From positions 1-29,862 of IMG/VR virus record IMGVR_UViG_3300037961_006399: 29,862 nucleotides of DNA; one strand, 5' to 3'. How positions within the stretch are numbered: the first letter of the stretch is position 1; every line of letters starts with the position of its first letter. This document shows positions 22,945 through 28,480 of the stretch, piece by piece. The notes beneath the pieces are model-generated. The model did not search any database. It was given only the letters and a program-made list of their open reading frames with translations, and was not told the DNA's origin. The position numbers were made by a program, and so were the translations under genes. The DNA is from a virus.

Positions 22945-23194
22945 CACTCTCTTCACCCATTTTCTCAAGATCTTCTAATCGTTTTACCCATGTATCTCCA
23001 CCTTCCATACCTTTTTTAGGATTAATACATTGGTGATCACCCAAGTTATTACATACTAATCCTGCTAAATCTAATTCACTACCTTTGTTACCTGTTCCAG
23101 ACCATCGATGCTCTCCGTTTATCCAGATTGCATTACATTTAGGACATTCCTTCCTCTCAAGTTTGAGGTCGGACAGTTCCCTGTCATTGGTCAT
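22934..23194 (-). CDS. 86-aa cysteine-containing hypothetical protein
   Basis: 86 residues with four Cys (ERKECPKCNAIW, LVCNN, HQCINP) that could form a small zinc site, and an acidic C-terminus (EDLEKMGEESDVS). It resembles a conserved small cyanophage protein (SGTGNKGSELDLAGLVCN). It overlaps the upstream membrane protein by 11 nt. Confidence 0.7.
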   Translation of the reverse strand: MTNDRELSDLKLERKECPKCNAIWINGEHRWSGTGNKGSELDLAGLVCNNLGDHQCINPKKGMEGGDTWVKRLEDLEKMGEESDVS

Positions 23195-23432
23195 GTTTAA
23201 TCTCCTTGATAAGTTTGGTGTAGTATTCTGTGTCTTTAAGTAGTCTTTTCCTCAGTTTCCTCTGAAAGAAGAACATGCGAATTTTGACTATGGCATATTT
23301 AAATTGCAAATCAAAATATGCAAAGACTCTCAGCGTACCCTCTACCCCGTCATATGCTATCATCAACGAGATGATGATAAGGAATATATAAACTCCCAAA
23401 AGAGAAGATGTATATGCAGTAGATGGATCCAT
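23184..23432 (-). CDS. 82-aa membrane protein
   Basis: 82 residues with a hydrophobic segment at about 9-27 (SLLGVYIFLIIISLMIAYDG), a second moderately hydrophobic stretch and a strongly basic C-terminal half (FFFQRKLRKRLLKD). Topology suggests one inner-membrane helix with a cytosolic basic tail. It has its own promoter (23461-23489). Function unknown. Confidence 0.7.
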   Translation of the reverse strand: MDPSTAYTSSLLGVYIFLIIISLMIAYDGVEGTLRVFAYFDLQFKYAIVKIRMFFFQRKLRKRLLKDTEYYTKLIKEIKHDQ

Positions 23433-23460
23433 TAAGGCACAGTGCTACGTTTACTTATAA

Positions 23461-23489
23461 ATTCTATATAGGGTAAACACAGATGTCAA
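23461..23489 (-). promoter_or_regulatory. sigma-70 promoter upstream of the 82-aa gene
   Basis: On the minus strand TTGACA (23484-23489), 17 nt, TAGAAT (23461-23466). It lies in the 117-nt gap between genes. A short inverted repeat GTGTT-CATATA-AACAC sits just upstream. Confidence 0.8.
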
Positions 23490-23549
23490 CAGTTATGTGT
23501 TCATATAAACACAAAGTTTTACAACAATCCAAATAAATTGTTAAATTTG

Positions 23550-23807
23550 CTACCTAATTTCAAAGTCTAACTTACGAACCTTACGCTTTCTTCTATCTTC
23601 TTGCCAGCGAATATCTTCGTTTGTTAATACGCCAGATTCTTTGTTTTTTGAATAACTATTCAACATAACAATCTCACCCAGGTCCACTGCTGAAATCTTA
23701 TCACCACGAATAGTTGCCATGTTCGGACACCCGCAAGAAACGGTCTTAGTTGGGTGCCCCACTAACTCCTTTCCACAAGAGCGGCACCTTATTTTTATAT
23801 TATCCAT
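23550..23807 (-). CDS. 85-aa zinc-ribbon-like protein
   Basis: 85 residues. The N-terminus has IRCRSCGKELVGHPTKTVSCGCPN: two CxC/CxxC-type pairs (about C8, C11, C25, C27) that could bind one zinc ion. The C-terminal half is basic (RRKRKVRKLDFEIR). Similar small proteins are common in T4-like cyanophages. A nucleic-acid or protein-binding role is a guess. Confidence 0.7.
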   Translation of the reverse strand: MDNIKIRCRSCGKELVGHPTKTVSCGCPNMATIRGDKISAVDLGEIVMLNSYSKNKESGVLTNEDIRWQEDRRKRKVRKLDFEIR

Positions 23808-23843
23808 TTTATAGTTTTGGTTACTTCTTCAGTTTTTTACTAT

Positions 23844-24176
23844 TTAGTCAACCCTCCCATAATTATCTTTAAGTCTTACAATATCTTCTTCCTTACACTT
23901 ACCAACTTGAGTTTCAATAATCACAAGTTCTTCTTCAGCAGTAATTCTATGAACTGTTCTGATTGGTATCACTACAGTTTTTCCTGGAAATAGTGATCCT
24001 TCTGTTCTGCCAAGGACATATTCACCAATACCAGAAACAACAACCCAACTTTCCAATCTATGATTATGGTATTGCAAAGAAATAGACTGACCATCGTGAA
24101 TGACCAGCCTCTTAACTTTATATTTTGGTTCATCAACTATAACTTCAAAAGATCCCCACGGTTTTTCAATCTTCAT
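23844..24176 (-). CDS. mannose-6-phosphate isomerase type II cupin domain
   Basis: 110 residues forming one cupin: KPWGSFEVIVDEPKYKVKRL, GQSISLQYHNHRLESWVVVSG (about 28-48, metal-binding H-x-H and E), PGKTVVIPIRTVHRI (about 64-78, the third His) and the C-terminal EEDIVRLKDNYGR. It matches the C-terminal isomerase domain of ManC-type bifunctional enzymes without the guanylyltransferase domain. It would supply mannose 6-phosphate from fructose 6-phosphate for GDP-mannose, feeding gmd. It is separated from the sugar operon by about 2 kb. Confidence 0.85.
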   Translation of the reverse strand: MKIEKPWGSFEVIVDEPKYKVKRLVIHDGQSISLQYHNHRLESWVVVSGIGEYVLGRTEGSLFPGKTVVIPIRTVHRITAEEELVIIETQVGKCKEEDIVRLKDNYGRVD

Positions 24177-24355
24177 TCATTAATTTTATTCTGTAGTATA
24201 TATTCAACCGTATTCGCCACATCGTTCATAGCATCTCTAAGCATTGGCTGCTGTCCAGAATGCTGTTCAATCTTTGTGACACCATTTCTAAATTCTTCAG
24301 ATAGAGTCCATCTCCATTGACTCATACTCTTTGAATACCATAAATTAATTTTCAT
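24173..24355 (-). CDS. 60-aa hypothetical protein
   Basis: 60 residues from the ATG at 24355, which overlaps the oxygenase stop as ATGA (an upstream TTG at 24361 is an alternative). It contains SQWRWTLSEEFRNGVTKIEQ and a predicted helical C-terminal half (DAMNDVANTVEYILQ). It ends by ATGA overlap with the cupin gene, so oxygenase, this protein and cupin are probably co-translated. No family recognised. Confidence 0.65.
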   Translation of the reverse strand: MKINLWYSKSMSQWRWTLSEEFRNGVTKIEQHSGQQPMLRDAMNDVANTVEYILQNKINE

Positions 24356-24888
24356 ATACAAAAATCCATTGCTACAGAAGTTCTAGGTAAAGTTACATTA
24401 TTTGGAAAAGTATGTTCTATTCGCGTATCAAAAACTATCACAGAATTTTCTTGACCTTTGATCTGATATTCTTTTCCATCAATTTTAAACATGGTTCCCA
24501 AATTTTCTGGATTCTCTAAGTAATAAACTAATCCTATCTGAGTATTAGGTCCATGAGAATGCCAGTTAATATAATCCATACTTGGATCAGAATAATTAAA
24601 CCAAAATGTACGATAATTTACTTTCAGTTTATGCAACTTAGCCTTTTTTACAATCTTATCTATTAAGTGACCTTCACCTCTAGATCTCAAATAAATTTCT
24701 ATATCGTTATCTGATTGTAATCCAGGATGAATGTCTACAAGAGGTCCCCGACAAACTTCAATCTTTTTAATATATTTTTTAGATATTTTCAATAGTTGTT
24801 TACGTTCGGATTCTGTTAAAACATTTTTATATACTTTAATGTTATTTTTAAGTCTAAAAAACAATTCACCATATAAATTCATTTTCAT
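24352..24888 (-). CDS. 2-oxoglutarate/Fe(II) oxygenase-like protein
   Basis: 178 residues. The C-terminal half has INWHSHGPNTQIGLVYYLE (about 108-126), an NLGTMF turn, VIVFDTRIEHTFPNN (about 149-163) and RTSVAMDF (169-176). This is the order of facial-triad motif, second His and 2OG-binding Arg of the 2OG oxygenases found in cyanophages. The first motif reads HSH rather than a clean HxD. Such phage enzymes hydroxylate unknown protein or small-molecule targets. The fold is likely; the substrate is unknown. Confidence 0.65.
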   Translation of the reverse strand: MKMNLYGELFFRLKNNIKVYKNVLTESERKQLLKISKKYIKKIEVCRGPLVDIHPGLQSDNDIEIYLRSRGEGHLIDKIVKKAKLHKLKVNYRTFWFNYSDPSMDYINWHSHGPNTQIGLVYYLENPENLGTMFKIDGKEYQIKGQENSVIVFDTRIEHTFPNNVTLPRTSVAMDFCI

Positions 24889-25076
24889 TTTAACCAGTCC
24901 TCAGGTAAATATTCGGCACATTCGCCAGGGTTTGCTCTACAATACTTTCTCACTACACCATGAATATCATGTTCCATTGTATGGTGTGCATGATTATGCA
25001 TCACACCAATAATGATCAAAGTTCCCACCAACAAAACATTAAAGTGAGTAACAGGGGAGAGTAAAATCCTTTTCAT
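24885..25076 (-). CDS. 63-aa His-rich membrane protein
   Basis: 63 residues from the ATG at 25076. It starts MKRILLSPVTHFNVLLVGTL with a hydrophobic segment at about 12-25, followed by HNHAHHTMEHDIHG and a Cys-containing tail (YCRANPGECAEYLPEDWLK). The His-rich loop could bind metal. The longer frame to 25214 crosses a terminator and lies antiparallel in the barrel gene, so it is rejected. The ATG lies directly after the terminator's U-run. Confidence 0.65.
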   Translation of the reverse strand: MKRILLSPVTHFNVLLVGTLIIIGVMHNHAHHTMEHDIHGVVRKYCRANPGECAEYLPEDWLK

Positions 25077-25101
25077 AAAAAAAGGGGTGCCGTCGCACCC
25101 C
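25077..25101 (-). terminator. intrinsic terminator after the barrel-like gene
   Basis: On the minus strand GGGGTGC-GACG-GCACCCC (7-bp stem, 4-nt loop) followed by TTTTTTT. It is 31 nt past the stop of the 121-aa gene. Confidence 0.9.
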
Positions 25102-25131
25102 AGTATAACATCTAGATGGTTAGTTGTAAAC

Positions 25132-25497
25132 TCAGAAGGACCAGGTTGCACCGACCTTAGTACCATAACCGTTGTCGGCATCATCAATGCCGCCAGCGAA
25201 AGCAAACTCACCATAGATGCTCAGAGCTTCGGTAGCAGCAACGCTAGCACCAACTTTACCAGAAACGACGGTGTCACTTTCACCACCGTCACTTACAACG
25301 AAAGAAGGCCCGACTTGAGCGTAGTAACCTACTGCACCAATTTCACCAGCATAGCCTACATGAGCGTCTGTAGTTGTTCCGGTGTAATCTGAACCCGTGA
25401 ATCCAGAATTTGCTTCCACATTAACATATGGACCAGCAAGGGCAGGTGCTGCCATTAGGGGAGCAGCGGCAGCAAGAGCGATTGCAGATTTGATCAT
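25132..25497 (-). CDS. 121-aa exported, outer-membrane-barrel-like protein
   Basis: 121 residues. The N-terminus is a textbook signal peptide (MIKSAIALAAAAPLMAAPALA, cleavage after about residue 21). The mature part is Gly-rich with alternating hydrophobic residues (VGYAGEIGAVGYYAQVGPSFVV, YGEFAFAGG) and ends in WSF, a C-terminal aromatic typical of BAM-inserted outer-membrane barrels. A mature length of 100 residues suffices for a small barrel only. It has a late promoter (25604-25611), a clear GAGG Shine-Dalgarno sequence, and its own terminator. Role in infection unknown. Confidence 0.7.
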   Translation of the reverse strand: MIKSAIALAAAAPLMAAPALAGPYVNVEANSGFTGSDYTGTTTDAHVGYAGEIGAVGYYAQVGPSFVVSDGGESDTVVSGKVGASVAATEALSIYGEFAFAGGIDDADNGYGTKVGATWSF

Positions 25498-25603
25498 TTG
25501 TTTAACCTCGTTTGTTTTACTTGCGGAATGGTTACCCGCAGATGAAAAGAACCTCGACTTGGTTCTGTTGTTACCTTCTGTAATATTATGACAAAAGGTT
25601 AAG
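25498..25603 (-). promoter_or_regulatory. structured leader of the barrel-like gene
   Basis: Minus-strand leader of about 100 nt between the late promoter and ATG at 25497. Two stem-loops are visible: GAACC / GGTTC (25549-25565, followed by TTTTC) and TGCGG / CCGCA (25522-25540). The Shine-Dalgarno GAGG lies 8 nt before the ATG, outside both stems. Confidence 0.4.
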
Positions 25604-25611
25604 TATTTATA
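25604..25611 (-). promoter_or_regulatory. T4-type late promoter (TATAAATA, exact)
   Basis: Exact match to the T4 late promoter consensus on the minus strand, 107 nt upstream of the exported 121-aa protein and downstream of tRNA-Gly. It indicates gp55/gp33-type late transcription. Confidence 0.75.
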
Positions 25612-25636
25612 CGGAAAACTTTTTAGGGTTTACCGA

Positions 25637-25707
25637 AGCGAATTACGGGGATCGAACCCGTGACACCAACTTGGAAGGATGGGATGTTACCGCTACACCA
25701 AATTCGC
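25637..25707 (-). tRNA. tRNA-Gly (TCC)
   Basis: Cloverleaf: acceptor GCGAATT/AATTCGC, D arm around GTGTAGCGGTAACAT, anticodon loop CTTCCAA (anticodon TCC), and T arm ACGGG-TTCGATC-CCCGT. CCA is not encoded. Reads GGA/GGG codons. Confidence 0.95.
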
Positions 25708-25744
25708 AGTGATGAAAGTATAAGACAACCTTTACTGATTGTCA

Positions 25745-25816
25745 AGCCTCCGACAAGATTTGAACTTGCGACCTTTGCTTTACAAAAGCACTGCACTACC
25801 ACTGTGCTACAGAGGC
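25745..25816 (-). tRNA. tRNA-Thr (TGT)
   Basis: Acceptor GCCTCTG/CGGAGGC (one wobble), D arm GCACAGTGGTAGTGC, anticodon loop TTTGTAA (TGT), T arm GCAAG-TTCAAAT-CTTGT. CCA not encoded. The outer anticodon pair is weak. Confidence 0.95.
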
Positions 25817-25818
25817 AA

Positions 25819-25890
25819 CTCCCCTTCCTGGGATCGAACCAGGGACCAAACGATTAACAGTCGTTCGCTCTACCGCTGAGCTAAAGAGGA
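25819..25890 (-). tRNA. tRNA-Asn (GTT)
   Basis: Acceptor TCCTCTT/AAGGGGA (one wobble), D arm GCTCAGCGGTAGAGC, anticodon loop CTGTTAA (GTT), T arm CCTGG-TTCGATC-CCAGG. Two bases from tRNA-Thr. Its 5' end lies inside the 3' end of the 54-aa ORF. Confidence 0.95.
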
Positions 25891-26045
25891 TTGTTTTCTT
25901 CTCTCTTGAGTTTGAAGTATAGTTTATAATACTTCTTTCTCAGTTGATCGAAGATTTTATTGTCTTCCTCAAAACCAAGTTTCTTAGTGTGCGTATAGCA
26001 CCCTTCTAATTCAGATAACAGAAGTAAGATGTCTACTGGTTTCAT
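25881..26045 (-). CDS. 54-aa hypothetical protein between tRNAs
   Basis: 54 residues from the ATG at 26045 (MKPVDILLLLSELEGCYTHT...). The frame is open upstream to a GTG at 26066, but that would overlap tRNA-Arg. It is helical and basic at the C-terminus (RKKYYKLYFKLKREENNPL). Its last codons and stop (CCT CTT TAG) lie in the first 10 nt of tRNA-Asn, so tRNA processing would cut its mRNA. Function unknown; the ORF may be real as it is compact and free of rare features. Confidence 0.5.
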   Translation of the reverse strand: MKPVDILLLLSELEGCYTHTKKLGFEEDNKIFDQLRKKYYKLYFKLKREENNPL

Positions 26046-26059
26046 AGTAAAAAAGACAA

Positions 26060-26132
26060 CAGGCACGGCTGGGGTCGAACCAGCAATCTACCGCTTAGAA
26101 GGCGGGGGCATTATCCATTATGCTACGTGCCC
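26060..26132 (-). tRNA. tRNA-Arg (TCT)
   Basis: Acceptor GGGCACG/CGTGCCT (first pair G-T), D arm GCATAATGGATAATGC, anticodon loop CTTCTAA (TCT), T arm GCTGG-TTCGACC-CCAGC. Reads AGA/AGG, codons common in AT-rich phage genes and rarer in many hosts. Confidence 0.95.
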
Positions 26133-26137
26133 ATAAA

Positions 26138-26182
26138 AGAGGTGGAGATCTGTTTGTCGATCCCTCTTACGGTTTTACCTCT
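26138..26182 (-). other. structured leader before the tRNA cluster
   Basis: On the minus strand, outer stem AGAGGT/ACCTCT and inner stem GGGATC/GATCTC enclose an 8-nt loop, with an unpaired AAAACCGTAAGA on the 5' side, followed by TTTTA. It lies between the promoter at 26217-26245 and tRNA-Arg. It could be a processing element, a weak terminator or a small RNA. Confidence 0.3.
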
Positions 26183-26216
26183 CGTGGCGTGTCTCAGGTC
26201 TCCCCTTGACTTAGAT

Positions 26217-26245
26217 ATTATAAGGGATAAGACCAAGTGTGTCAA
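26217..26245 (-). promoter_or_regulatory. perfect sigma-70 promoter of the tRNA cluster
   Basis: On the minus strand TTGACA (26240-26245), 17 nt, TATAAT (26217-26222). It drives tRNA-Arg, the 54-aa ORF and the Asn, Thr and Gly tRNAs, in a gap shared with the divergent rightward genes. Confidence 0.9.
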
Positions 26246-26273
26246 GGGTACGCCTTGATACAATCACCTTTTC

Positions 26274-26281
26274 CATAAATA
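26274..26281 (+). promoter_or_regulatory. late promoter-like motif (CATAAATA)
   Basis: One mismatch from TATAAATA on the plus strand, 28 nt before the ATG of the 164-aa gene at 26309. Confidence 0.5.
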
Positions 26282-26290
26282 ATCGCATAG

Positions 26291-26307
26291 TCCTAGTATA
26301 TAGACAA
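26291..26307. repeat. 17-nt exact repeat, copy 1
   Basis: Identical to 29646-29662 (same orientation). It sits just before the ATG at 26309. AT-rich and partly symmetric. Confidence 0.7.
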
Positions 26308-26308
26308 G

Positions 26309-26803
26309 ATGAAAGCAGGTCTAATAGCATTTGGAATGTTACTTTTGAGCACTCCTGCAATGGCAGGTGGCATTGTAAGCAAGCATGCATCAAGCGTCCA
26401 ATTGACTGTTGACGCTGCCAGATCAACCGCAACAAGAGTTGGGAGTTCGTTCAGTATTTCCGGGTCAAATATAGATACTACTGATGGGTCAACTGCAGGT
26501 ACAGTTTCTGCTGGAACAATTACTTCTGGTGTATATTCTCCAGGAACAATTGCAGCAACACAAGATACTGCAGGAGCAGCATTCTCCTTCAGTCAATCTT
26601 ACACACAGGCCGATGCTGTGCCCACAAGTGCAGCTACTGTAGGCGCTATTCCTAACTTCGGTTCGGTTACTTCTTACACCGCCGGAACTGCAGGAGACCT
26701 AGCAGGTACTGTAACTTCAGCAGGTGTACTAACCGTGACCGCTGGTGGAGCTGGATCTAGTGCTGTCGGACAATTTGTTTCAGAAGTCACTGTAATTGAC
26801 TGA
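26309..26803 (+). CDS. 164-aa exported Gly/Ala/Thr/Ser-rich protein
   Basis: 164 residues. The N-terminus is a signal peptide (MKAGLIAFGMLLLSTPAMAG, cleavage after about 19). The mature part is low-complexity and beta-prone (TSGVYSPGTIAATQDTAGAA, TAGTAGDLAGTVTSAGVLTV) and has no Cys. It is the first of a three-gene rightward group behind a late-like promoter. The composition suggests an extracellular or periplasmic structural protein, perhaps particle-associated. I do not recognise a named family. The start lacks a good Shine-Dalgarno sequence. Confidence 0.75.
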   Translation: MKAGLIAFGMLLLSTPAMAGGIVSKHASSVQLTVDAARSTATRVGSSFSISGSNIDTTDGSTAGTVSAGTITSGVYSPGTIAATQDTAGAAFSFSQSYTQADAVPTSAATVGAIPNFGSVTSYTAGTAGDLAGTVTSAGVLTVTAGGAGSSAVGQFVSEVTVID

Positions 26804-26815
26804 GGTTAAATAATA

Positions 26816-27250
26816 ATGACCAGAATACAAGAAGCAATCGGTCTCGGGTTGATTCTTGGTGCCTTACACGGAGCAGCGCAAGCTGTTCCGGTAGTCCCAA
26901 ATTTTACCCAGGGCTCAATGTCAAGTCACACAGAAACTTCACAAACAATAACCGAGACCATCAACTCCATGGACTATAACACAGGATATCAGTATTCTGT
27001 GACAGGAAGTGGAATCACAGCATCAGGAAGTTTATCGCCTCAAACATCAGAATCATCAGCATCAATTGAAGGAGTGACATCAAAATGGGTTGGATTGAAC
27101 AGCAGACCAAACTTCACACAGACAACACCTGGAGGAGCGTTCCAGTTTACGGAGACCTATCAAGGTCCAGGATTGAGCAACCACACAATCATCCAAAGAG
27201 AGACACTCATAGAATCGGTCACAGAAACTACAAGTATCTTCTCGCAGTAG
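26816..27250 (+). CDS. 144-aa Ser/Thr-rich protein with N-terminal hydrophobic segment
   Basis: 144 residues. The N-terminal segment IGLGLILGALHGAAQAVPVVP is signal-like (cleavage after about residue 23). The mature part is Ser/Thr/Gln-rich with repeats of the T-E-T-x-x-x-I-T-E-T kind and beta character. A GAGG Shine-Dalgarno sequence lies 9 nt before the ATG. Its last 166 nt overlap the next gene in another frame. Related in style to the 164-aa gene 12 nt upstream (PNFxxxxxSxT patterns). Function unknown. Confidence 0.7.
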   Translation: MTRIQEAIGLGLILGALHGAAQAVPVVPNFTQGSMSSHTETSQTITETINSMDYNTGYQYSVTGSGITASGSLSPQTSESSASIEGVTSKWVGLNSRPNFTQTTPGGAFQFTETYQGPGLSNHTIIQRETLIESVTETTSIFSQ

Positions 27251-27909
27251 TTTCTTTACTATTTGCCTCACCAGTCAATGCTAATACTGTTGGTGGGGTA
27301 TCAGCAACAGCATCGCCGGTCGCAAACAGTTCCGGCAGCGTGACCAATCAGGCCATTCAGGTTTTGCAAGGTCCATATATTACCAACACTTATGGGTCAG
27401 GAATCCAGTGTCAAGGTCCTACTCGCAATTTTACTCCCTATGTAACGGGAAGTGTATCTGCGGCAAAACCATATGAACCATACTACATGGATCCAGTATA
27501 CGATGTTACCGATAATTTCGGAGCATTCGATGAAGACAATAATCCAATTGGAGATGGAATTTTAGATAATCCCGGCGATATTGTCTTCCATAAAAAAACA
27601 AGAACTGGACAGAAAGATAACTATAGTTTAGGTGTTGGTTTCTCTATGACATGGAGTACACCAACAGATAAGAAGATGCAGGAGTTGTGTAAAGAAGCAG
27701 CATCTGCAAATATTGAAATGATGAAACAACAAACTGCCAATAAAAGATTAGATTTTGAGATCGCTCGTCTCAAGAATTGTGGCGAGTTGATGTTAAAGGG
27801 AATTCAATTTCATCCTAAAAGTAAATATTATTCCGTATGTGCAGATGTCCTAGTGAACAATCCTCCAGGACATACTCATCCACACATTCATAAGATTCCT
27901 AATGACTAA
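27085..27909 (+). CDS. exported protein with long out-of-frame 5' overlap
   Basis: 274 residues from the ATG at 27085, which has AAGGAG 10 nt upstream, but the signal-peptide-like helix (YKYLLAVVSLLFASPVNA) starts only near residue 50. No ATG, GTG or TTG lies just before that helix; ATC at 27214 is the nearest candidate for a non-canonical start. The mature part has ASPVANSSGSVTNQAIQVLQ, a region rich in Tyr/Pro (AKPYEPYYMDPVYD), a helical segment with Cys (KKMQELCKEAASANIEMMKQ) and a His-rich end (GHTHPHIHKIPND). Real start or frameshift from the preceding gene is unresolved. Function unknown; probably exported or virion-linked. Confidence 0.6.
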   Translation: MGWIEQQTKLHTDNTWRSVPVYGDLSRSRIEQPHNHPKRDTHRIGHRNYKYLLAVVSLLFASPVNANTVGGVSATASPVANSSGSVTNQAIQVLQGPYITNTYGSGIQCQGPTRNFTPYVTGSVSAAKPYEPYYMDPVYDVTDNFGAFDEDNNPIGDGILDNPGDIVFHKKTRTGQKDNYSLGVGFSMTWSTPTDKKMQELCKEAASANIEMMKQQTANKRLDFEIARLKNCGELMLKGIQFHPKSKYYSVCADVLVNNPPGHTHPHIHKIPND

Positions 27910-28448
27910 AAAACACTTCTAGTTCTTGAACCAACTGTTGATCTTGGAGATCTAGGTGAACCAGTTGTTACCTGAACTGAATCAGGCATTCTACCACTTT
28001 GTTGAGCACTACTTGTCACAGCTGACCGCTCAGAACTAGTTAAATCAGACCAACGAGCGTCCTGACCATTTTTGGTAATATTTGGCATTCTCTTACCTGT
28101 TGCACGAGAACCTGCACCTGGTGATGCTACTTCCCTAGGTTTTCTTGCAGTTGGTTTTGTTACTTCTCTGGGTTTTCTTGTTTCAGATTCGGGTTCAGGT
28201 TTTTTCTTCTCACTTTTTTTACTGCCACCAATTTTAAACTTACCAGAAACATTTACATTACCACTCACTGTGGTTTTCATTCCACCCTTCTTTGAAGATG
28301 CTGATTGTGCTTGTCCTGAATTAGCAAGTGCTCTATCAACAGCACCTCTTATCGATGCCGTTGTTGCTTGTGCAGGGGCAGCACCACGAGTAACTCTAGC
28401 AAAACCACTAATTTCTGCTTCAGCAAAAAACTCTTGAAATGTCTTCAT
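27906..28448 (-). CDS. putative capsid-targeted internal protein (T4 CTS-like N-terminus)
   Basis: 180 residues. The first 11 residues, MKTFQEFFAEA, closely match the T4 internal protein capsid-targeting sequence MKTYQEFIAEA, which brings IPI-IPIII into the prohead and is cut by gp21 after the Glu. The rest is basic and low-complexity (KSEKKKPEPESETRKPREV with a second KPREV repeat, SPRSPRSTVGSRTRS) with no membrane helix, as expected of a DNA-associated internal or ejected protein. A late promoter motif lies 25 nt upstream. Its stop interlocks with that of the convergent gene (27906-27909). Confidence 0.7.
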   Translation of the reverse strand: MKTFQEFFAEAEISGFARVTRGAAPAQATTASIRGAVDRALANSGQAQSASSKKGGMKTTVSGNVNVSGKFKIGGSKKSEKKKPEPESETRKPREVTKPTARKPREVASPGAGSRATGKRMPNITKNGQDARWSDLTSSERSAVTSSAQQSGRMPDSVQVTTGSPRSPRSTVGSRTRSVF

Positions 28449-28472
28449 TTCTACCCAATCTTTTACATATTA

Positions 28473-28480
28473 TATTTATT
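28473..28480 (-). promoter_or_regulatory. late promoter-like motif (AATAAATA)
   Basis: Minus strand, one mismatch from TATAAATA, 25 nt before the start of the CTS-like gene and overlapping the stop of the 271-aa gene. Confidence 0.5.

Noticed and set aside
25077-25214. N-terminal extension of the 63-aa His-rich protein upstream to 25214
   Set aside because: It crosses a strong terminator and overlaps the end of the barrel-like gene; the ATG at 25076 gives a compact protein.
25660-25857. Rightward 65-aa open frame across the tRNAs (contains PPTRFELATFALQ)
   Set aside because: This is the antisense translation of tRNA-Thr and tRNA-Asn, a well-known false ORF type.
27080-27271. Leftward open frame over the overlap of the two exported-protein genes
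   Set aside because: Antisense to two overlapping rightward frames, with no start context or motif.
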